A stretch of 5,536 bases of DNA from Bacteroidia bacterium (GTDB taxonomy: Bacteria > Bacteroidota > Bacteroidia > Bacteroidales > Azobacteroidaceae). The translations under genes and the position numbers were made by a program. Below the pieces are notes generated by a model, which was given only the letters and a program-made list of their open reading frames with translations, had not been told where the DNA came from and did not search any database. The first letter of the stretch is position 1, and every line of letters starts with the position of its first letter. Positions 1 through 5,536 of the stretch are shown in pieces. Where the stretch lies: positions 1 through 5,536 of the forward strand of contig BNWW01000100.1 in NCBI GenBank assembly GCA_025999115.1. The letters are read 5' to 3'.

Positions 1-1964
1 CCGTAGGTGTGGGCGAAATAGCCTGCATAGAATACGATGCGTTTGTTGCCGACATATTTTTCACCGGCGGTTGCCAAATCGGGGCTCAGTTTGGAGAAGC
101 CGAGGGAAGTGAAAATATTGTCGCCCCAACGGTCGTCGCGGTAGAAAGGACTGATGGCTTTCAGGTTTTCCAAGGCCTTTTGGTATTGCGTTCCGTTTTG
201 ACTCTTTTCGGTGTTCGGATAAATCAAGCGTTCCATCGAATAGTTATAGGTGGAATGCGTGCCTTCGACCGAACCGGAAGAACCGTTGGCGAGAAAAGGT
301 GGAAAACGCAAAGAGCGTGTCCGGCGTTCCAGATTCCACGCTTCAAGGAAATTGAGGTAACCGGCGAAATAACGTTGTTTATAAACCTGTTCCAGATGGT
401 TTTCGTCGCCGCCTGCACCGTTGATTTGGGCGGTGTATAAGCCTCTCCGGTCGCTGAAACCGGTTTTGGAGGTGTTCCATTTCACGCCGTCCTGTTTCAT
501 GTAATCGGTAGCTTTTGTGGCGATGCCGTATTGGGCGAAAGATGCGTTGATGCCTTCGTTGTAATACTGTTCCGCCGAATTTTTTCCAGCTCCGAAACGA
601 ATTTTCGCTTCGGCTTTCAGGAAGCAGACATCGGAGTATGTCAGTATCGGAAGAACTGCCGCTTTGTCGATGAATTTTTTCTTGATATACGACGGATTGT
701 ATTTGCTGCTGAAACTGATTAAGGGGTCTTGATAAGTAGCCGTACTATTCAAATCAATCAATGCAGCTTCCCATTGGAAGGCCATGAACGGCAATTCGGA
801 AAGCGGCACATACGGCACGGTATATTGCGCAATCAGCGAATCGCGACGGAAAGAGTTCATTCCATCGACTTGATGTTCGGTGTAATCCGGGCATTTGTCG
901 GTTCCCGTTTTGCTGCAAATATGTGGCCGTGTGATGGTATCGGAATACAAATAGGGCTTGTCGGCGGCGCCTGCATGAGCGTTGGTCTTTTCAAAATATT
1001 CTTCCATACGGGGATCATTGAGCGAGAAAAGGTAAGTGGCGAAATATTCGCCCATTCCCGGATAGGTTGTTTGGTCGAATTGATTTTTGCCCGACTCGAC
1101 GTCTTTTAAAATCCGGTTCCAATAGTAAGAGGCATCGGAATTGATGTCGGTTCCCCAATGGGGCGTTACGTTTTCGTCGTTGGAAGCGATGAGCCAGTCT
1201 TCGTTTTCCATGGATTTTTTTGCGTAGCTTTCCGCTAATCCGGGCAACAGGTTTTGACTGTGCAAGGCGATATTCAGTCGCAAGGAATAGGTAAATTTCC
1301 GCCATTTACCGATACTTCCGTTGGTTCCGAAAACGGGGTCGGGCGAAACAACATCGACCGTGTATTTGGTTTGCGGATTGTACAATTCCAACGCTTCGTC
1401 GAGCAAAGCGAGGATTTGCGTATAGACTTGCGGTTCGGTATCGTAGCAAAATTCCGTTTTACTATCATCGGTCAGCAGGGCATCGCTCATCGCCACGCCT
1501 CCATACATCGAAGCCATGATGTAATAGGTGTAGGCCTTCCATGTTTTGACGACTGCCAAGCGGTTTTCAAAACCTTCTTTGCCGGTATAGGCTTGAATCG
1601 CATCTTCGAGATCTTTGAGAATCTGCACGTAGAAACGATTATAATAGCCGTCGCTTTCTTCGATATGCGGGCCGCAGAAAGCTTGTACTACCGCATAGCG
1701 CGAATAAGTCATCAGGTGGGAATAATTCAGTTCGCCCAGATTGTTCATCGAACGGCACACTACACCCGGAAAGACGTAGTTAAATTCTACTTGATAGAGT
1801 TTGTTTGGGTCTTTGTTGATTTCTTCAAAGCGGTCGGTGCAGCTGAAGAAGAATATCATGGTCATTCCCGTGAAAGCGGGAATCTTCTGCAAGAAAGTTA
1901 TTAACGCTGCATAGCGGATTCCCGCTTTCGCGGGAATGACGGTTTCTTTTTGATTTTTATGCAT
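1..1964 (-). CDS. SusD/RagB-family nutrient-binding outer membrane lipoprotein, 3' end cut by the window edge
   Basis: Surface lipoprotein expected to bind substrate and act as the lid of the SusC-like transporter encoded just upstream. The frame is open from the ATG at 1964-1962 to the window edge: 654 complete codons and no stop. The lipobox is FFS-C with the lipidated Cys at residue 42, followed by TDRFEEINKDPN (43-54), a start typical of the SusD-like_2 group. Other family landmarks are LTYSDVCFLKAEA (441-453), the Q/E/W/RR-rich helix around YKQRYFAGYLNFLEAWNLE (528-546) with RR at 547-548, and ERLIYPNTEK (578-587) near the usual C-terminus. No Shine-Dalgarno is visible. The start lies 12 bases after the susC stop, so co-transcription and perhaps translational coupling are likely. 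Oddities: Cys42 is late because two palindromic repeats encode residues 9-16 and about 28-35, and the protein is longer than the 500-560 residues I expect for the group. Family assignment is secure; the substrate is unknown. Confidence 0.93.
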   Translation of the reverse strand, partial: MHKNQKETVIPAKAGIRYAALITFLQKIPAFTGMTMIFFFSCTDRFEEINKDPNKLYQVEFNYVFPGVVCRSMNNLGELNYSHLMTYSRYAVVQAFCGPHIEESDGYYNRFYVQILKDLEDAIQAYTGKEGFENRLAVVKTWKAYTYYIMASMYGGVAMSDALLTDDSKTEFCYDTEPQVYTQILALLDEALELYNPQTKYTVDVVSPDPVFGTNGSIGKWRKFTYSLRLNIALHSQNLLPGLAESYAKKSMENEDWLIASNDENVTPHWGTDINSDASYYWNRILKDVESGKNQFDQTTYPGMGEYFATYLFSLNDPRMEEYFEKTNAHAGAADKPYLYSDTITRPHICSKTGTDKCPDYTEHQVDGMNSFRRDSLIAQYTVPYVPLSELPFMAFQWEAALIDLNSTATYQDPLISFSSKYNPSYIKKKFIDKAAVLPILTYSDVCFLKAEAKIRFGAGKNSAEQYYNEGINASFAQYGIATKATDYMKQDGVKWNTSKTGFSDRRGLYTAQINGAGGDENHLEQVYKQRYFAGYLNFLEAWNLERRTRSLRFPPFLANGSSGSVEGTHSTYNYSMERLIYPNTEKSQNGTQYQKALENLKAISPFYRDDRWGDNIFTSLGFSKLSPDLATAGEKYVGNKRIVFYAGYFAHTY
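1861..1884. repeat. 24-bp palindromic repeat, left copy, inside the susD-like signal-peptide region
   Basis: On the plus strand this copy reads GTCATTCCCG, then TGAAAGCGGGAATC. It fits the ATTCCC-N8-GGGAAT pattern and is the inverted copy of 1917-1940 with one mismatch (T at 1871). Because of that base its own hairpin stem is 7 bp rather than 8. On the minus strand it falls in frame and encodes roughly IPAFTGMT (residues 28-35), between a hydrophobic stretch and the lipobox. It is 24 bp long, so it adds exactly 8 codons. Confidence 0.9.
1917..1940. repeat. 24-bp palindromic repeat, right copy, inside the susD-like signal-peptide region
   Basis: Read on the minus strand this is GTC, then the perfect hairpin ATTCCCGC-GAAA-GCGGGAAT, then C. 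The 8-bp stem with a GAAA loop would be a GNRA-type tetraloop in the mRNA. It covers codons 9-16 exactly and encodes VIPAKAGI. The pattern matches the ATTCCC-N8-GGGAAT repeats known as RS3/dRS3 in Neisseria, and the VIPAKAGI peptide is a familiar product of such repeats when they fall in reading frames. Confidence 0.92.
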
Positions 1965-1976
1965 GATCGTGTAATT

Positions 1977-4900
1977 TTAAAATGAAACTTTCAAATCAAA
2001 TCCCCAAGTTGCGCCCGGCAAAGCAAATCCTTTTTCCAAGCCCTGCGCATTACCCACCGAACTTGTCGCTTCAGGATCGATGCCTTTCGGGGTATTCTGA
2101 AACAAAATCGCGATATTGCGCCCCACTGCCGAAATGCGAGCCGAGCCGATGTGCGCTTTCGCCAACAGTTTTTTCGGAATATTGTATCCGAAACTCAATT
2201 CGCGAAATTTGATGTAGGAAGCGTCGTAGATATAACGCGCTGCACTCGAATACGAATTGTGCCGCCAATGTTCCATCGGCCGCACCCAAGCCATACTCGG
2301 TTGTTCCGCCCAATATTCTTGAACAGGGTCGGTACTGTGCCCATAAACCGCATCGCCGAGATAAGTTCCTTTCGGGCGGGCGCCGTCGGGATAAAGCACC
2401 GAATTGGCTCCGTAATCGGCTCCGGCGGTTAGGGTATTGCTCGGATTCAGGAATCCGCGGCGTTCGTCGTCGCTTTCACCTAAAATCAGTTTGGAAAAGA
2501 AATCTTCTTCGCGACCTTCGAGCGACTGAACGGTTTGTCCGTTTACACCGCCTTGAAAAGCAGAAGCAGAATACAACAATCCGCCTTTTTTGAAATCAAA
2601 AGTAAAACTCAAATCAAAATCGCGGTAAGAGAACGTATTGCGCCACCCGCCCAGAAAATCCGGTTCGATACAACCCAGATATTGGTCGGTGCGGTACAGC
2701 GGACGGCCTTCCAAATCGACATAGATTTTCCCTTCGGCATTGCGAAGGTAATCGTTGCCGTAAATCACGCCGTAGGGTTTCCCTGCTTCGAGATAGATTC
2801 GTACTCCGGGGTCAGCGTAATCCATTTGGAAACGATCGACACCGGGCGCTAACGAAACGACTTTGGAGCGGTTCATCGACCAGTTGAAAAAGGTTTGCCA
2901 ACGGAAATTCCGGGTTTCCACCGGAACTAATTCCAATTGTAATTCTACCCCTTTATTTTGTATTTCACCGGCATTGAATATCTTCCTTGTATAACCCGAA
3001 ATTTTGGAAATGTCGGCTTCGATGATTTGATTGACGGTGGCTTTTTGATAATAGGTGGCTTCCAGCGAAATACGTCCGTTGAACAAGCGAATATCCGCTC
3101 CAAACTCCGCGGAAGCCGTTCTTTCGGGCTTTAGTTTGGAATTTTTACGCACTTCGTCGCTTATGTAATAAGTAGAACCGAGAAATGTTTCGTTGGAACG
3201 CGAATAGCCGTTGATGAGGCGATCGAAACCGGTATCATTGCCCACTTCGGCGTAAGAAGCCCGCAATTTGGCGAATGATAATACTTTGGATTTGATTTTA
3301 AATAAATCCGTTAAAATCAATCCCATACCGCCGGAATAATAAAAATATTCCCAATCGCTCGGCGGAAGCGTACTCGACCATTCGTTACGCAAAGTCGTTT
3401 CCAAATACAACCAATTATCAAACGAAAAATTGAATGCGCCGAAAGCAGCTTGTTTTTCTCTGCCCCAATAATTGGGCGAACTTTTGAGTTCTCCCAAACT
3501 GTTGGACAAACTTTTCACGTCGGGTTGCAACAATTGGTCGGCTTTCGACCACAAGCGGCGACTTTGCATCCATTGGTCGCCGGCGCCGATATTGGCTCCG
3601 ACACGGATTTTATCCGTCAGGGAATGGTCGTACATCAACATCGCATCGAAATTATTATTGACCGTCGTTTCAAAAGCTTCTTCATAAGCGCCGTCGCCAT
3701 CGAAAGGCGAATAATAATTGTCGAAACGCCAGTTACGGCGCGATTGGACATCCGTAGCAGCGGTCAGCCGCAGTTTGAACAGTTTATGCAATTGGAAATT
3801 CAGACTTGCATTTCCCATCAACCAATGTGAATAATCGGCATTGGCCAATTCGTTCAACGCCCAATAAGGATTCATCACGCCGTTGCGGGTAATGGCTGTT
3901 CCGTCGGGATTTTTCCACGGAGTAAGTTCGGCAACGGTGGCATCGCGCGGAAGATTGGCGATAATCCACAACGGGTTGCGGTCGGAACTGTTGCGATAAC
4001 CCCGGTTTTGTACCTCTTCGTAAACGTATTTTACGCCGGCATCCAAATTCATAAACGAAGTCAGATTGGTATAGGAACGAATATTAAATGAATGGCGGTT
4101 CAAGAGATTGAAATTTTCCAAAATGTCGTCTGCATGGATATTGGTATAGGAAAAACGCAGGGAAGAACCGTTATCAAATACTTTATCGGCCGAAACGCTG
4201 TTGGTCATCGAAAGTCCTGTTTTGTACATATTACCGATCGTTTCAGGCGAAGGGTTGTATGATTTGATTTCGCCGTTTCGTCCCACAACGGACAAACCGA
4301 GCATCGGCATTCCCCAAGCTTGCGCGCCCGAATTTTGAATAACCATGCTGTACATCCCGTAAGGCAATTCGGGATTGTAATAACTTGACCCGTAAGTGTT
4401 ATATCCGCCCAGCCACCGGTTTTCCGCTCCGGCGCCGTAAACATTTTGCATGGTCGGATATTGGTAGAGATACGAAAAAGTCATGTTGTTGGCGTAAGAA
4501 ATACCCAGTCCCGGTTTTTTCGAGGCTTTTTTGGTAGTAATCAGAATCACGCCGTTTGCCGCCTGCGAACCGTAGAGCGCCGAAGCGTTGGCGCCTTTCA
4601 ACACCTCCATGCTTTCAATGTCATCGGGATTAATATTGTTGGCGGCATTGCCGTAATCGAGGTCGCCGTCCATTCCCATTTGATTATTGATAGGAATGCC
4701 GTCCACCACATACATGGGTTGATTGTTTCCCGTAGCGGAATTATTTCCACGAATAATCACACGGGTCGAACTCAAAGGCCCGCCCGACGAAATCAATTGT
4801 ACACCCGAAACCTTACCGGCCAGCATATTTAACAAACTTGCGTCGCGGGCTTCGGTCATTGTCTTGGTATCCACCGCTTGGCGGGCATAGGACAGCGATT

Positions 4901-5252
4901 TGGCATCGCGGCTGATGCCCATGGCCGTAACCACCACTTCGTCGAGCATCGCGGCGTCTTCTGCCAGAACGATATTCAGGATTTGCTTGCCGTCGATTTT
5001 TATTTTTTGCGTTTTATAGCCTAAATAACTCACGGTCAGTTCGTCGCCTCGTTTTACTTGCAGGGTAAATTTCCCGTCGATGTTGGTTGATGTTCCCGTT
5101 TTGGAAGCGGCAATCAGCACATTGGCGCCGATTATCTCTTGTCCCTGCGGATCTTTGACTATTCCCTGCACTTGGAAAGCCGTTTCTTGCGCGTTGACCG
5201 ACAAGAACGGCAGCAACAGGAATATTATTAAGATACATTTTGCGATTTTCAT
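1977..5252 (-). CDS. SusC/RagA-family TonB-linked outer membrane transporter, complete
   Basis: TonB-dependent outer membrane transporter, 1091 residues, expected to import a substrate delivered by the SusD-like partner. In order: a signal peptide at about 1-21 with a hydrophobic core (ILIIFLLLPFL) and likely cleavage at VNA/QE; a carboxypeptidase-regulatory-like beta domain at about 27-98; a TonB-box-like DEVVVTA at 104-110; a plug at about 115-240 with two SusC signatures, PMYVVDGIPINN (179-190) and DIESMEVLKG (211-220) followed by ANASALYGSQAANGVILITT (221-240); then the beta barrel. Late landmarks are KFRELSFGY (1015-1023) and GRNIAILFQNTPKGIDPE (1044-1061), and the protein ends in DLKVSF with the terminal Phe usual for outer membrane barrels. 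There is no N-terminal STN domain, so it is not the signalling type that works with an anti-sigma factor. The ATG is chosen because it gives a full signal peptide directly downstream of a good -7 box; no Shine-Dalgarno is present, as is usual in Bacteroidota. The substrate cannot be named. Confidence 0.97.
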   Translation of the reverse strand: MKIAKCILIIFLLLPFLSVNAQETAFQVQGIVKDPQGQEIIGANVLIAASKTGTSTNIDGKFTLQVKRGDELTVSYLGYKTQKIKIDGKQILNIVLAEDAAMLDEVVVTAMGISRDAKSLSYARQAVDTKTMTEARDASLLNMLAGKVSGVQLISSGGPLSSTRVIIRGNNSATGNNQPMYVVDGIPINNQMGMDGDLDYGNAANNINPDDIESMEVLKGANASALYGSQAANGVILITTKKASKKPGLGISYANNMTFSYLYQYPTMQNVYGAGAENRWLGGYNTYGSSYYNPELPYGMYSMVIQNSGAQAWGMPMLGLSVVGRNGEIKSYNPSPETIGNMYKTGLSMTNSVSADKVFDNGSSLRFSYTNIHADDILENFNLLNRHSFNIRSYTNLTSFMNLDAGVKYVYEEVQNRGYRNSSDRNPLWIIANLPRDATVAELTPWKNPDGTAITRNGVMNPYWALNELANADYSHWLMGNASLNFQLHKLFKLRLTAATDVQSRRNWRFDNYYSPFDGDGAYEEAFETTVNNNFDAMLMYDHSLTDKIRVGANIGAGDQWMQSRRLWSKADQLLQPDVKSLSNSLGELKSSPNYWGREKQAAFGAFNFSFDNWLYLETTLRNEWSSTLPPSDWEYFYYSGGMGLILTDLFKIKSKVLSFAKLRASYAEVGNDTGFDRLINGYSRSNETFLGSTYYISDEVRKNSKLKPERTASAEFGADIRLFNGRISLEATYYQKATVNQIIEADISKISGYTRKIFNAGEIQNKGVELQLELVPVETRNFRWQTFFNWSMNRSKVVSLAPGVDRFQMDYADPGVRIYLEAGKPYGVIYGNDYLRNAEGKIYVDLEGRPLYRTDQYLGCIEPDFLGGWRNTFSYRDFDLSFTFDFKKGGLLYSASAFQGGVNGQTVQSLEGREEDFFSKLILGESDDERRGFLNPSNTLTAGADYGANSVLYPDGARPKGTYLGDAVYGHSTDPVQEYWAEQPSMAWVRPMEHWRHNSYSSAARYIYDASYIKFRELSFGYNIPKKLLAKAHIGSARISAVGRNIAILFQNTPKGIDPEATSSVGNAQGLEKGFALPGATWGFDLKVSF

Positions 5253-5272
5253 GATATTTTTTAGATTTTTGA

Positions 5273-5280
5273 CAAAAGTA
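5273..5280 (-). promoter_or_regulatory. Bacteroidota-type -7 promoter box for the susC-susD operon
   Basis: The minus strand reads TACTTTTG, a full match to the TAnnTTTG consensus of the primary sigma factor in Bacteroidota. It ends 20 bases before the susC ATG, which implies a very short leader of roughly 15 bases. No clear TTTG is present at the -33 position; the nearest is GTTTT, 18 bases upstream. The box may therefore be weak on its own or need an activator. It is the only good match found near the gene start. The assignment is by consensus and position only. Confidence 0.6.
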
Positions 5281-5291
5281 GAAAAGCGTTC

Positions 5292-5332
5292 TTAAAACGG
5301 GGCTTAAAATAGCCTTAAAATTTGGTTTAAAA
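5292..5332. repeat. Four TTAAAA motifs spaced 11-12 bp apart upstream of the promoter
   Basis: TTAAAA occurs at 5292-5297, 5304-5309, 5315-5320 and 5327-5332, with start-to-start steps of 12, 11 and 12 bp, close to one helical turn. On the minus strand each reads TTTTAA. The array begins 12 bp upstream of the -7 box and so overlaps and extends beyond the -33 region. It could bend DNA, act as an upstream AT-rich promoter element, or hold repeated regulator half-sites. Function is inferred from placement only. Confidence 0.45.
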
Positions 5333-5422
5333 TGGGGAATTACGATATAAATATTTAATTCATTGTAATGTCAGCAAAAACTTGAGCCAATTCAATATTA
5401 TTACCTTCCAGAATGGCAAAAA

Positions 5423-5530
5423 CTATTCCCTCTTCTCCGGATTCTCCGCCGATAGTTTCAACTGCGCCAAAAACTCTTTCCGGTTATTACATTGAAACTG
5501 CGGCGCATTCATCGTCGCCGATTGAATCAT
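5423..5530 (-). CDS. Doubtful 35-codon ORF upstream of susC
   Basis: An ORF from ATG (5530-5528) to TAG (5425-5423) encodes a short, mostly hydrophilic peptide starting MIQSATMNAPQFQ and ending SAENPEKRE. It has one Cys, no signal peptide and no membrane segment. I do not recognise a family. Codon choice (TCG, GCG, CCG) resembles the two large genes, and base composition here is richer in GC than the AT-rich promoter region next to it. Against it, two other frames in the same stretch are also open: a minus-strand frame from 5483 to 5355 without a start codon, and a plus-strand frame ending at a TGA at 5493-5495. It may be a real small gene, the end of a decayed gene, or part of a dispersed repeat. 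Confidence 0.2.
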   Translation of the reverse strand: MIQSATMNAPQFQCNNRKEFLAQLKLSAENPEKRE

Positions 5531-5536
5531 TAAATG

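Larger units (their letters stand above)
1861..1940. repeat. 80-bp inverted-repeat unit (two palindromes around a 32-bp spacer)
   Basis: The two 24-bp copies are complementary at 23 of 24 positions and are separated by 32 bp. In the spacer, small palindromes touch each repeat: TTCT-GCA-AGAA at 1885-1895 and CGCT-GCAT-AGCG at 1905-1916. This symmetry could mean a composite mobile unit, but the spacer also encodes a hydrophobic stretch (AALITFL) that suits the original signal peptide, and 4-bp stems arise easily by chance. No target-site duplication of 3 bp or more is visible. In the susD-like transcript the two arms could pair into one stem starting 24 bases after the ATG. Confidence 0.7.

Noticed and set aside
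9..1109. Other plus-strand ORFs (9-440, 531-722, 729-1109)
   Set aside because: All lie opposite the continuous susD-like frame, show no family features and have no promoter or ribosome-site support.
1015..1305. Minus-strand ORF of 96 codons inside the susD-like gene
   Set aside because: It is an out-of-frame shadow, rich in Arg and Lys; the true frame runs through this stretch without a stop.
1254..1904. Plus-strand ORF of 216 codons opposite the susD-like gene
   Set aside because: It is antisense to a frame with strong SusD family landmarks. Its C-terminal HSRESGNL peptide is only the other reading of the palindromic repeat.
1861..1940. CRISPR array
   Set aside because: There are only two repeat copies, in opposite orientation, and the unit lies inside a coding frame.
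1..1964. Possibility that the susD-like gene is a pseudogene
   Set aside because: Codon-by-codon reading from 1964 to the window edge finds no stop or frameshift. The gene simply has no stop codon within the window.
5301..5314. Possible terminator hairpin GGCT-TAAAAT-AGCC upstream of susC
   Set aside because: The stem is only 4 bp and is explained by the TTAAAA repeats. It lies just upstream of the operon's own promoter and has no strong U-tract.
5413..5536. Plus-strand ORF starting MAKTIPSSPDS and running off the right edge
   Set aside because: It is Ser/Pro/Thr-rich in a way typical of antisense reading, shows no recognisable family, and has no visible promoter box in front of it.

Overview
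The window looks like chromosomal DNA of a Bacteroidota bacterium, probably of the order Bacteroidales. The main evidence is a SusC/RagA-type TonB-dependent outer membrane transporter followed immediately by a SusD/RagB-type surface lipoprotein. This gene pair is characteristic of the phylum. The TAnnTTTG-type promoter box and the lack of Shine-Dalgarno sequences before both genes agree with this. Genus cannot be decided from the sequence.

Layout, read on the minus strand from right to left. Positions 5536-5253 are an upstream region with one doubtful 35-codon ORF (5530-5423), then AT-rich DNA with four evenly spaced TTAAAA motifs and a good Bacteroidota -7 box (5280-5273). The complete susC-like gene (1091 codons) fills 5252-1977. 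After 12 bases the susD-like gene starts at 1964 and runs, open, off the left edge of the window (at least 654 codons). No other convincing gene exists; the plus-strand ORFs are shadows of these two genes.

The two proteins should form one nutrient-import complex. The SusC-like protein is the barrel and plug, powered by TonB, and the SusD-like lipoprotein is the substrate-binding lid on the cell surface. No glycoside hydrolase, peptidase, regulator or sigma factor lies in the window, so the substrate (glycan, peptide or other) cannot be assigned. The transporter has no STN signalling domain, so direct control by a paired anti-sigma factor is not expected.

The most unusual observation is at the 5' end of the susD-like gene. 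Two copies of a 24-bp palindromic repeat of the ATTCCC-N8-GGGAAT type lie in opposite orientation inside the signal-peptide coding sequence (1861-1884 and 1917-1940). Each is exactly 8 codons long, so together they add 16 residues without breaking the frame. If both are removed on paper, an ordinary 26-residue lipoprotein signal peptide remains. The two copies are also almost fully complementary, so the mRNA could form a long hairpin just after the start codon.
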